IMG/VR virus record: IMGVR_UViG_3300034012_000155
Location: 1 to 30,168 of that record
DNA: 30,168 bases
DNA from: a virus
Reading direction: 5' to 3' (one strand)
Below, in pieces: positions 1 through 6,830 of the stretch. The notes under the pieces are model-generated. The model ran no database searches, had not been told where the DNA came from, and saw only the letters and a program-made list of their open reading frames with translations. The first letter of the stretch is position 1, and each line of letters starts with the position of its first letter. The position numbers and the translations under genes are program-made.

Positions 1-1975
1 CATTAGCGAGACGTCGGACGGCAAGGCGCTTTTCCACTGTCACGGTGGCTGCGATCAGGGGACGGTGTTCTCCGTGATCCGTGAGAGAGGGCTGCTGCCA
101 GAACTCGAGGCCAGACCCGAGCCGCTCGCGCTGATCAAGCCCGTCGCCGTAACGAGACAGCTTGAGCAGGAGTGGCACTACACCGACGAGGAGGGCGTGA
201 CGCTGTATATCAAACAGCGTTACAAGACCACCGACGCCAAGGGTAAGGACTACAAGCTGATCAAGGTCGACGAGGCAGGCCGTCGGCACGCAACGCTGGG
301 CGATGCCCGGATCGTGCCGTACAAGCTGCCCGAGCTGCGTGACGCGATCAGCAAAGGCCGCTACGTCTACCTCACGGAAGGCGAGAAGGCGGCGGATGCC
401 GTGATCTCGCTGGGGTCGGTGGCCACGACCAGCCACGCGGGTAGCGGAACCTGGCCCGACGCCATAACCGAATACTTTGCCGGCGCGAACGTGGTGATCC
501 TGCCCGACAACGACGCGCCAGGCTGGAAGTACGCCAAGAAGGCGGCAGCCAAGATCCTGCCTGTCGCCAAGAGCGTGCGGGTGATCGACCTGGGCGGCGA
601 GGCGCTGGGCGATGACGCCTTCGAGTGGATCTACAGCCAAGGCAAGACGCGCACGGACCTCGCGGATCTGGTCAAGGCGCAGGCGCCCATTACCAGCGAG
701 CAAGAGGTCCATGCGCCAGAGCGGCTTAAGGAAAAGCCGCCGGCAACCGAGGCAGCGCCACCAGCTGAAACGATTCCCGCAACGATTCCCGACGCGCCCA
801 AAGAGCAGCCTAAACGCACCCTCAAGCTCGAGTCCTGGGACGACATCAAAGACGAGCCGGTTGAGTGGCTCATCCATAAGGTGCTGCCCAAAAAAGGCTT
901 TGCCGCGCTCTATGGCCCGCCAGGTAGTTTCAAGTCGTTCATTGCTCTGGACCTGGCAGCGGCCATCGCGCGCGCGCAGCCCTGGATGGGGCAGGACTCG
1001 AGCCCTAGTGATAACGGGGCAATCATCTACATCGCGGGCGAGGGTCATGGGGGCATTGGCGCACGGATCAAGGCCTGCCGCATCCATCACGGCATCGACA
1101 ACGGGGCGCCGATCTACGTCCTGCGCCACCAGGTGAACCTGCGCTCGAGCGCCGACGACATCAATACCTTGATGCTGTCGATTGCGCAGCTGCAGGAGGA
1201 CCGCGGCTTCGTCATCGACCTGATCGTCATCGACACGCTAGCCAGGGCCTTCGGCGGGGGCAACGAGAACAGCTCCGAAGACATGGGCGCGTTCATCACC
1301 AGCTGCGGCCATTTGCAGCAGGTCTTCGCGGCCGCATTGCTCGTGATCCACCACAGCGGTAAGGATCAGGCCAAGGGGCTGCGCGGCCATTCGTCGCTGC
1401 TCGGGGCCGTGGATACGGAGCTGGAACTCCTGCGTTTTGACGATCAGCCGCGGGGCGTGGTCACCATATCTAAGCAAAAGGACGGCGAGGATGGTGTCCG
1501 TTACGGGTTTGAGATGGTGGAGATTGACATCGACGAGCCAGGCGAGAAGGGACTAGGACTTGATGAGCCGCGCAAATCGTTGGCCGTGAATCCCTCAGAC
1601 GGTGATGCGCTGGCGCGCTCCGAGGAGGCCAAGAAAGTAGGCCTTAATCGCTCAGGTAAGGGTAAGAAACAGCAGATCGCGGTGCAGGCTTTGAGGGACG
1701 TAATTAACGCTAAAGGTACACATTGGAAGGTGTCGGTCGGTGTCCGTAAGTGCGCGAAGGTGGACCAATGGAGGGACGAATTTGCGAAAAAGATGGGCAG
1801 TGACGAGGCCGGCAGCGATGCTTTTAGAGCAGCCTGGAGACGCGTAAGGAGCGATTCTGGACGTCCGTCAGACGTGAAAATCGAAGGAGATTGGGCTTGG
1901 ATTGAGCAGTTTGAGGAAAAGACAGATGAATACTTTAGACCTGGACGAATGGTCGAATCGTGTGACGAATCGTGA
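1..1975 (+). CDS. Phage primase-helicase (zinc finger, TOPRIM, RepA-like ATPase), 5' end outside window
   Basis: Reading is open from the first bases of the window (codons start at base 2), so the true start lies upstream. The first codons give FHCHGGCDQGTVF, the end of a CHC2-type primase zinc finger. A GTG at 65 is in frame but would cut this off. Numbering from that GTG, a TOPRIM domain follows, with TEGEKAAD (~104-111) and LPDNDAPG (~147-154). After a Pro/Ala-rich linker (~215-250) comes a RecA-fold ATPase with Walker A GPPGSFKS (284-291) and Walker B LIVIDTLARA (~386-395), plus the VIHHSGKD motif typical of RepA/AAA_25 helicases. The C-terminus (~520-625) is basic and looks like a winged helix. 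The expected role is priming and unwinding at the phage fork. The gene ends inside a 10-bp repeat array, and its TGA is part of an inverted repeat. Confidence 0.9.
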   Translation, partial: ISETSDGKALFHCHGGCDQGTVFSVIRERGLLPELEARPEPLALIKPVAVTRQLEQEWHYTDEEGVTLYIKQRYKTTDAKGKDYKLIKVDEAGRRHATLGDARIVPYKLPELRDAISKGRYVYLTEGEKAADAVISLGSVATTSHAGSGTWPDAITEYFAGANVVILPDNDAPGWKYAKKAAAKILPVAKSVRVIDLGGEALGDDAFEWIYSQGKTRTDLADLVKAQAPITSEQEVHAPERLKEKPPATEAAPPAETIPATIPDAPKEQPKRTLKLESWDDIKDEPVEWLIHKVLPKKGFAALYGPPGSFKSFIALDLAAAIARAQPWMGQDSSPSDNGAIIYIAGEGHGGIGARIKACRIHHGIDNGAPIYVLRHQVNLRSSADDINTLMLSIAQLQEDRGFVIDLIVIDTLARAFGGGNENSSEDMGAFITSCGHLQQVFAAALLVIHHSGKDQAKGLRGHSSLLGAVDTELELLRFDDQPRGVVTISKQKDGEDGVRYGFEMVEIDIDEPGEKGLGLDEPRKSLAVNPSDGDALARSEEAKKVGLNRSGKGKKQQIAVQALRDVINAKGTHWKVSVGVRKCAKVDQWRDEFAKKMGSDEAGSDAFRAAWRRVRSDSGRPSDVKIEGDWAWIEQFEEKTDEYFRPGRMVESCDES

Positions 1976-2074
1976 CGATTCGTCCACCCCCAGAAGAGCG
2001 GTCAAACGCGTGACGAATCGTAGCAAGGGTATATCTTGCTACGATTCGACCGCCCGATCTCACGATTCGTCACG
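1952..2074. repeat. Array of six 10-bp GACGAATCGT repeats in both orientations
   Basis: Six copies of GACGAATCGT or its complement ACGATTCGTC occur in about 120 bases. They lie at 1952-1961 (+, one mismatch), 1964-1973 (+), 1975-1984 (-), 2012-2021 (+), 2041-2050 (-, one mismatch) and 2062-2071 (-). Copies two and three form a perfect inverted repeat with one central base. The array starts inside the 3' end of the primase-helicase gene and fills the gap to the next gene. This arrangement suits binding sites for a replication initiator or repressor. Which of these applies cannot be told from the sequence. Confidence 0.8.
2014..2048. repeat. Long hairpin within the 10-bp repeat array
   Basis: Bases 2014-2027 (CGAATCGTAGCAAG) are perfectly complementary to 2035-2048, giving a 14-bp stem around the 7-base loop GGTATAT. 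No T-tract follows on either side, so it does not look like an intrinsic terminator. It may be an operator, an origin structure or an RNA hairpin. Confidence 0.7.
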
Positions 2075-2097
2075 CTACGTCAGTGGAGACTAACTTA

Positions 2098-2760
2098 ATG
2101 AAGAAAAAACAAAGCAGAAAACCGGGGCAAATTCCGACGCCAGTCGAGGTGCAGTTTCCTGAGTCTGAGTTCTCGAGGTTCTTTAAGGCGCGGATGGTGG
2201 AGCTGGACCGCATCAAGCGCGAGCACGAGGACAAATGGGGTGTGAACAGAGTTATTGCTTTGGTAGACGTAGAGTTTCGTATCAAAGTGTGGAAGCAGGC
2301 CGAGCGGGTCTGGGAGGCGGCAGGGACAGAGGATTTCAACCGGCTGGCCGCGGCGTGCGATGGAATGATTCGCGCATACCGGGCGATGGACAAGTGGGCA
2401 GTTGACGAAGGCATTGCGCCCGCGGGGCAGGTCAAGGCAATCGAATGGGAGATGGACGACGGGGCCGTGATGGCCGTGGTGCAAACCGAGGCCGACGCGG
2501 CGGCGTATCAGCGCACCAGGCCGGACGTGGAGAACCGTCACGTCTGGTCGATGCAAGAGCTGGTGACGATGCTGGAAAGCGGTCTGGGCAGCGACATCGC
2601 CAGGCTGAAGGCGACGCTCGGGATGCCTGCGACCCTCGTCAAGGTTGAGGCCAATGGCTCGGGGTTCGACGACTTCGAGAACGACCTAGACCTGAAAAAG
2701 CCGAGCGCGACACCTAAAATGTTCCCGACCGACATGAAGCCGCTGCAGAAGATGCGTTAG
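2098..2760 (+). CDS. Conserved phage protein of unknown function next to terminase genes
   Basis: A 220-residue soluble protein. I chose ATG 2098 over the in-frame GTG at 2083 because GGAG at 2084-2087 is a plausible ribosome site for it. The N-terminus is basic (MKKKQSRK). The middle is helical, with a DFNRLAAACDGMIRAYRAMD segment, and the end is rich in acidic residues and lysine. I recognise no catalytic motif. Its place between the primase-helicase and the small-terminase-like gene suggests a DNA-handling or packaging helper, but this rests only on position. Confidence 0.75.
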   Translation: MKKKQSRKPGQIPTPVEVQFPESEFSRFFKARMVELDRIKREHEDKWGVNRVIALVDVEFRIKVWKQAERVWEAAGTEDFNRLAAACDGMIRAYRAMDKWAVDEGIAPAGQVKAIEWEMDDGAVMAVVQTEADAAAYQRTRPDVENRHVWSMQELVTMLESGLGSDIARLKATLGMPATLVKVEANGSGFDDFENDLDLKKPSATPKMFPTDMKPLQKMR

Positions 2761-2789
2761 GCGCGTTTAACGGGCTTATAGGGCGCTTT

Positions 2790-2852
2790 ATGGACTCAAA
2801 GACATACCACGGCATGGATCGCATGAAAAAAATCGCTTGGAGGGCGTTTTAA
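2790..2852 (+). CDS. Possible 20-residue leader peptide before terS
   Basis: ATG 2790 opens a 20-codon frame rich in Lys, Arg and aromatic residues. Its TAA (2850-2852) overlaps the start of the next gene as TAATG. The overlap would suit translational coupling. No good ribosome site precedes it, and a frame this short can arise by chance, so support is weak. It is listed because the 91-base gap holds nothing else. Confidence 0.2.
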   Translation: MDSKTYHGMDRMKKIAWRAF

Positions 2853-3298
2853 TGGCTGGCACGCCGAAGTTCCATCAGGATATGAAAATGCTGGCGAAGC
2901 TGCCAGAGGACATGATTTGGTCGATGTTGGAGGCCGGAAAGAGTCACACCGACATCTGCCTCGAGATGGGAATCAGCCGCAAGGCACTCGAGCGCTGGAT
3001 GGACGAGGTCGACATTGACGGTGATAAACTCGCGCGTGCACGCGCACAAGCCGCTGATCGCCTTGCGGTAGAAACGCTACAGATAGCCGATCAGGCAGAT
3101 CCCGAGCACGCCGCGCACGCTCGCGTCCGCATCCAGACGCGCCAGTGGCTGGCGGAACGATGGAATCAGAAGACTTACGGCTTACAAAAAGCGCAGCAGA
3201 TCAACATTAACGTCCAGGATCTGCGCATGAACGCGCTGCGGCACGTCGAGGTGGTCGAGGACTTATCCACAGAAGTCACGCCCAAGTTGTCCACATAA
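2852..3298 (+). CDS. terS: Terminase small subunit-like protein
   Basis: A 148-residue protein starting at ATG 2852, with GGAGG at 2839-2843. Residues ~29-51 (HTDICLEMGISRKALERWMD) form a helix-turn-helix of the kind small terminases use to recognise packaging sites. The rest (RARAQAADRLAVETLQIADQ, then RIQTRQWLAERWNQKTYG) is a helical pattern I know from many phage small-terminase-like proteins. It would bind DNA and hand it to TerL, whose gene begins 351 bases downstream. The last codons encode LSTEVTPKLST; both LST codon sets are DnaA-box-like sequences, so the 3' end may double as a regulatory site. Confidence 0.75.
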   Translation: MAGTPKFHQDMKMLAKLPEDMIWSMLEAGKSHTDICLEMGISRKALERWMDEVDIDGDKLARARAQAADRLAVETLQIADQADPEHAAHARVRIQTRQWLAERWNQKTYGLQKAQQININVQDLRMNALRHVEVVEDLSTEVTPKLST

Positions 3299-3488
3299 GC
3301 CTGTGGACACGCGGCCAAGTGCCCAAGAAAGCAGCAAAACGTGGGTTTTGCACGCATCACAATTTGACATAATGACTCTTGTATTTCTTTGCAAACGTAA
3401 GGCGCGCGTAAGAGAGCAATGAAATCAACGACTTAGCGCAGCGCGGCCTCGATGCCGCGTGTGTGCGGTGCAGCACAAGTTGTCCACA
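3263..3488. promoter_or_regulatory. Cluster of four DnaA-box-like sites (origin candidate)
   Basis: TTATCCACA at 3263-3271 matches the bacterial DnaA box exactly. TTGTCCACA occurs at 3287-3295 and 3480-3488, one base off. TGTGGACAC at 3302-3310 is a fourth, reversed copy with two changes. The two middle copies form an 8-bp inverted repeat (3288-3295 and 3302-3309, loop TAAGCC) straddling the terS stop. An AT-rich stretch (about 3325-3420) sits between the sites. Together these resemble an origin using host DnaA, but function is inferred. Confidence 0.45.
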
Positions 3489-3649
3489 GTGGCGGCTCGG
3501 GCTCCTGGCCGCGGACGGCGCGAGACCCCCCTTCGCTCGGCGCGGCGGGGCGGTTGTGGCGGCGCTTCACACCTACCGATTCCCAAAATCCGAGACTTGC
3601 GTACATAATCACATCGCCGCACCCCCTCCCCCCACCATCACGGAACAAC
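3299..3649. other. 351-bp intergenic region between terS and terL
   Basis: This is the only long gap in the window. It holds DnaA-box-like sites, a 7-bp hairpin (GCAAAAC 3334-3340 with GTTTTGC 3345-3351), an AT-rich patch with an extended -10-like TGACATAAT at 3365-3373, and a 6-bp hairpin CGCGGC/GCCGCG (3442-3447, 3454-3459). The second half is very GC-rich and open in the terL frame from ATG 3452. Its translation (many Pro, Arg, Gly, Ser) does not look like a terminase domain, so I treat it as non-coding. No tRNA was recognised. Confidence 0.6.
3365..3373 (+). promoter_or_regulatory. Possible extended -10 promoter upstream of terL
   Basis: TGACATAAT fits the extended -10 form (TGn plus CATAAT, one base from TATAAT) and sits in the AT-rich part of the gap. 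No convincing -35 element lies about 17 bases upstream. An overlapping TTGACA (3364-3369) has no -10 at proper spacing. It could drive terL and the structural operon. Confidence 0.3.
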
Positions 3650-5086
3650 GTGCCCGCGAAAAAAAATTTAGAAGTTGAGCTGGCGAATAACCCGTTTGTC
3701 GAGTTCGTCAAGCTCTACAAGAACAACCCGGTTCGCTTCGTGCGCGAGGTGCTCAACACCACGCCGGACGAGTGGCAGATTGAATTCCTGAATCACATTG
3801 CCAAGGGCAACAGGCGCATCAGCGTCCGTAGTGGCCACGGCGTTGGCAAGTCGACGGCCGCCGCGTGGGCGATGCTGTGGTATCTGTTCCTGCGCTTCCC
3901 GGTGAAGATCGTGGTCACCGCGCCGACGAGCAGCCAGCTGTACGACGCCCTATTTGCCGAGGTCAAGCGCTGGGTAAAGGTGCTCCCCCCGATGCTGGCC
4001 GACCAGCTCGAGGTCAAGCAGGACCGCATTGAGGTCAAGGATGCGAACACTGAGGCGTTCATATCGGCTAGAACCAGCCGAGCCGAGCAGCCCGAGGCGC
4101 TGCAGGGCGTGCACAGCGATAACGTGATGCTGGTGGCCGATGAGGCGTCCGGTATCCCTGAGCAGGTATTTGAGGCCGCTGCCGGCTCGATGTCTGGCCA
4201 CAGCGCCGTGACGCTGCTGCTGGGCAACCCTGTCAGAAGTAGCGGGTTCTTTTATGACACGCATAACCGCCTGTCGGGCGACTGGGTGACGCTGCGCGTC
4301 TCCTGCGAGAACTCGCCACGGGTGAGCCAGGCGTACATCGAGGAGATGAAGTCGCGTTACGGCGAGGAGAGCAACGCCTACCGCATTCGCGTGCTGGGTG
4401 AGTTCCCGCGCAGCGACGACGACACCGTAATCCCGATGGAGCTGCTCGAGATGGCCCTGGCGCGGGACGTTTCACCAAGCGCGCACGCGCCCGTCGTGTG
4501 GGGTCTGGACGTTGCCCGCTTTGGCAGCGACCGCAGCGCTCTGTGCAAGCGCCAGGGTAACGCGCTGCTGGAGGCGATCAAGACGTGGAAAAACCTGGAT
4601 CTGATGCAGCTCACGGGCGCGGTTGTCGCTGAGTACGAGATCCTCGCCCCCAGCGCCCGCCCTCGCGAGATCCTGGTGGACTCTATCGGCTTGGGCGCTG
4701 GCGTCGTTGACCGCCTGCGGGAGCTGGGTTTGCCTGCCCGCGGCATCAACGTCGCGGAGTCCCCGGCGATGGGATCGACGTACCGGAACCTAAAGGCCGA
4801 GCTCTGGCACAAGGCCAAGGCGTGGCTCGAGGCCCGCGACTGCTGGCTGCCCAAGGATGAGATGCTGGTATCCGAATTGGCGACGGTGCGCTACAGTTTC
4901 ACCAGCAGCGGCAAGATCCAGATTGAGGGTAAGGATGAGATCCGTAAGCGCGGGCTACCTTCGCCGGACCGCGCCGACGCGTTTTGTCTGACGTTTGCAA
5001 GCGATGCCGTAGTGGGCACTTACGGCTCGAGCGCGAGCACGAAGTGGAATCAGCCGCTGCGGCGTAATATTCCGCGGTTGGCTTAA
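3650..5086 (+). CDS. terL: Terminase large subunit (ATPase and nuclease)
   Basis: A 478-residue protein from GTG 3650. The frame is open back to ATG 3452, but that extra 66-residue stretch is low-complexity, and homology-like sequence starts only after the GTG. The ribosome site is weak either way. The ATPase domain has Walker A GHGVGKST (63-69 region) and Walker B VMLVADEAS (D164, E165), followed by LLLGNPVRSSG. The RNase H-like nuclease domain has WGLDVARFGSDRS (D287), EILVDSIGLG (D344) and PDRADAFCL (D443), giving the usual acidic triad. Length is normal for the Terminase_6 type. It pumps DNA through the portal and cuts the concatemer. Confidence 0.95.
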   Translation: MPAKKNLEVELANNPFVEFVKLYKNNPVRFVREVLNTTPDEWQIEFLNHIAKGNRRISVRSGHGVGKSTAAAWAMLWYLFLRFPVKIVVTAPTSSQLYDALFAEVKRWVKVLPPMLADQLEVKQDRIEVKDANTEAFISARTSRAEQPEALQGVHSDNVMLVADEASGIPEQVFEAAAGSMSGHSAVTLLLGNPVRSSGFFYDTHNRLSGDWVTLRVSCENSPRVSQAYIEEMKSRYGEESNAYRIRVLGEFPRSDDDTVIPMELLEMALARDVSPSAHAPVVWGLDVARFGSDRSALCKRQGNALLEAIKTWKNLDLMQLTGAVVAEYEILAPSARPREILVDSIGLGAGVVDRLRELGLPARGINVAESPAMGSTYRNLKAELWHKAKAWLEARDCWLPKDEMLVSELATVRYSFTSSGKIQIEGKDEIRKRGLPSPDRADAFCLTFASDAVVGTYGSSASTKWNQPLRRNIPRLA

Positions 5087-5103
5087 CCTAAAAGGTGAAT
5101 GCG

Positions 5104-5271
5104 ATGAAAAAGACCAAGGCTGAGAAGAAGATTAGCAAGGTGATGGGCGAGTACGGCAAGGGTAAGCTGCACTCCGGCGCCGGCGGTAAAGTTGTCAAGA
5201 ACCCGAAACAGGCTATTGCTATTGCATTGTCTGAGGCGGGTAAATCCAAACCTGCAAAAAGGGGTAAGTGA
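5104..5271 (+). CDS. Small basic conserved phage protein (DUF6496-like)
   Basis: A 55-residue, lysine-rich protein (MKKTKAEKKISKVMGEYGKG...) with AGGTG ahead of ATG 5104. The segment GEYGKGKLHSGAGGKVVKNP followed by QAIAIALSEAG is what I associate with the DUF6496 family, found in phages and bacteria with no known function. Its TGA overlaps the next ATG by one base, implying coupled translation. The strong positive charge is compatible with nucleic-acid binding, but that is a guess. Confidence 0.75.
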   Translation: MKKTKAEKKISKVMGEYGKGKLHSGAGGKVVKNPKQAIAIALSEAGKSKPAKRGK

Positions 5272-5726
5272 TGGACGAAATGCAAGGTAAGGGCATGGCC
5301 TGCCCGCCCGCTACGGGCGACGTTACGTTGAATCTGAAGAACCGCGGCCGCGCCATTGAAGCGGCGATGTACGGCCCGGAGAATCCCGCGCTGCCTAACA
5401 CTGGCTTTTGGCGCGAGATGGCTAAAGAGTGGGAAGTTTCGCCCGAGGACGCGAAGATGTCGCGGTGCGGCAACTGCGGCGCGTTCAACCGCAGCGAGGA
5501 AATGCTGCAGTGCATCGCAAAGGGTATGGGCGAGGACGGCGATCCGTGGTCGGTGATTGACGCCGGCGATCTGGGTTACTGCGAGATCTTCGACTTTAAG
5601 TGCGCTGCCTCGCGTACCTGCCGCGCCTGGATTGCTGAAGACGAAGAAGTTGAGGGCGAAGAGGGCGAGGGCGAGGAGTATGGCAAAGGCAAACCCATGA
5701 TGGAGGGGGAAGACTATGAAGACTAA
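5271..5726 (+). CDS. Cysteine-rich conserved phage protein, possible metal site
   Basis: A 151-residue protein starting at ATG 5271, inside the previous stop codon. Six cysteines sit in an ordered pattern (C66-x2-C69, C81, C104, C111, C117), within CGNCGAFN and GYCEIFDFKCAASRTCRAW. This could hold zinc or an iron-sulfur cluster; the spacing recalls high-potential iron-sulfur proteins, but that comparison is weak. The C-terminal 30 residues are almost all Glu/Gly. I have seen similar proteins beside terminase and portal genes of aquatic phages, without a known role. Confidence 0.8.
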   Translation: MDEMQGKGMACPPATGDVTLNLKNRGRAIEAAMYGPENPALPNTGFWREMAKEWEVSPEDAKMSRCGNCGAFNRSEEMLQCIAKGMGEDGDPWSVIDAGDLGYCEIFDFKCAASRTCRAWIAEDEEVEGEEGEGEEYGKGKPMMEGEDYED

Positions 5727-5877
5727 GCCTGCTGGCTTGTACGCCAACATTGCCGCCAAGCGCGAGCGCATCAAGGCGGGCTCGGGTGAGCGTATGCGTA
5801 AACCTGGGACTGCCGGCGCCCCCACGGCCGGCGCTTTTAAAGCAGCGGCCAAGACGGCCAAGAAACCGAAGAAATGA
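5716..5877 (+). CDS. Small basic phage protein of unknown function
   Basis: A 53-residue protein from ATG 5716, preceded by a GGAGGGGGA ribosome site and overlapping the 3' end of the cysteine-rich gene. The sequence (LYANIAAKRERIKAGSGERM, then a Lys/Ala tail ending KTAKKPKK) is very basic and lacks hydrophobic segments. Its TGA overlaps the next gene's ATG (ATGA). The IAAKRERIKAGSGE core is a pattern I recognise from other phage genomes, where it is unannotated. A DNA-condensing or head-related role is possible but unproven. Confidence 0.75.
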   Translation: MKTKPAGLYANIAAKRERIKAGSGERMRKPGTAGAPTAGAFKAAAKTAKKPKK

Positions 5878-6575
5878 AGGTGGCAATCGTGGTGGCGAGC
5901 GTCTCTGGCAAGTGCTTGCCGGTGATGCTCGCCAGCTGCCGCGAGTACGCGTCCGCCGTCAAGGTCTATCTGCGCACGCCCGTTGAGGCTCCGCGCTACG
6001 ACGTTTATCGGCAGGTGCGCGGCGCAGCGAATAACTTCGGCGCCGATTACAACGAGATCATTGATATCGCGTTTGCCGACGGGTACGACGGCGTGGTGGT
6101 GGCAAATGATGATGTTGTGCTGACGCCGACGAGTTACTACGATTTGCTCGATGACGTGGTGACGCTGCAGCACGAGGTGGGCGAACCTATCGGCTGGGTT
6201 GTGTCTCGCTGCGATTCGGCGCGGCCGATGCAGAATATTCGCAGCAATCCGTTTAAGCAGGAGCTGCAATACTTTAAGTTCCCCTGGGAGGACTGCATTT
6301 GCCCGATGGAGGTGGTCTCGCCTATATTCGGGTATATCTCGCGCCATGCGTGGGCGGTGGCGAAGTTCCCGCCGCTAAATTGGTACTCGGACGATGTGCA
6401 TTGCCGCGATTTGGCGGCTGCCGGGTACGAGAATTTCCTATCGCGCTCGTATGTTCATCACGTCGGATCGCAGTCGACGGGGATGGACGGCGAGGCCTTG
6501 ACTCTGGCGGCGGTTCCCTGGATCAGGGAAAATCGGCCAGAATACGCACTTGAGTGGTTTGGGGCGCAGCAATGA
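5874..6575 (+). CDS. Glycosyltransferase-like protein (GT-A fold)
   Basis: A 233-residue protein that begins with a beta-strand (MKVAIVVASV). It carries VVVANDDVVL (N78-D79-D80), which resembles the DXD motif binding metal and nucleotide sugar, followed by YSDDVHCRDLAAAG (D173, D174) and a histidine pair HHVG (195-196) where GT-A enzymes often have metal or catalytic residues. No membrane segment is seen. It lies among packaging genes, so a likely role is sugar modification of a virion protein or of host surface glycans. It overlaps its neighbours by 4 bases on both sides. Its family assignment is from motifs only. Confidence 0.7.
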   Translation: MKVAIVVASVSGKCLPVMLASCREYASAVKVYLRTPVEAPRYDVYRQVRGAANNFGADYNEIIDIAFADGYDGVVVANDDVVLTPTSYYDLLDDVVTLQHEVGEPIGWVVSRCDSARPMQNIRSNPFKQELQYFKFPWEDCICPMEVVSPIFGYISRHAWAVAKFPPLNWYSDDVHCRDLAAAGYENFLSRSYVHHVGSQSTGMDGEALTLAAVPWIRENRPEYALEWFGAQQ

Positions 6576-6826
6576 CGATTAAACGCGGTTCCGAGGTTTT
6601 CTCTGGCTATAACAAGCCAAAGCGCACGCCTGGCCATGCCACTAAGTCCCATGCTGTGCTTGCAAAGTCCGGTGACGCTGTCAAGTTGATTCGCTTTGGT
6701 CAGCAAGGCGTGAGCGGCTCGCCCGAGGGCAGCAAGCGTAATGAGGCGTTCAAGGCTCGGCACGCGCAGAACATTGCCAAGGGCAAGATGAGCGCGGCGT
6801 ACTGGGCCAACAAGGTGAAATGGTGA
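6572..6826 (+). CDS. Small conserved phage protein of unknown function
   Basis: An 84-residue basic protein from ATG 6572, which overlaps the previous TGA. The pattern TKSHAVLAKSGDAVKLIRFG, then QQGVSGSP, and the end KARHAQNIAKGKMSAAYWAN is strongly conserved in phages in my memory and is always found near portal or terminase genes. No function is known to me. Many Lys/Arg residues suggest contact with DNA or a nucleoprotein. Confidence 0.85.
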   Translation: MTIKRGSEVFSGYNKPKRTPGHATKSHAVLAKSGDAVKLIRFGQQGVSGSPEGSKRNEAFKARHAQNIAKGKMSAAYWANKVKW

Positions 6827-6830
6827 GGAT

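Noticed and set aside
1902-2093. 63-codon open frame across the repeat array
   Set aside because: Its protein is made of the 10-bp repeats read through, overlaps the primase-helicase end and has no ribosome site.
3288-3309. Inverted repeat after terS as a terminator
   Set aside because: No T-tract follows the stem, and the arms are DnaA-box-like sequences, which explains the symmetry.
3364-3392. TTGACA as a -35 box
   Set aside because: No -10-like hexamer occurs 16-18 bases downstream; the overlapping extended -10 reading is slightly better but still weak.
5088-6347. Long open frame (419 codons) on the - strand
   Set aside because: It lies opposite five well-supported + strand genes, has no ribosome site and gives an Ala/His/Arg/Leu-rich translation typical of the complement of GC-rich coding DNA.
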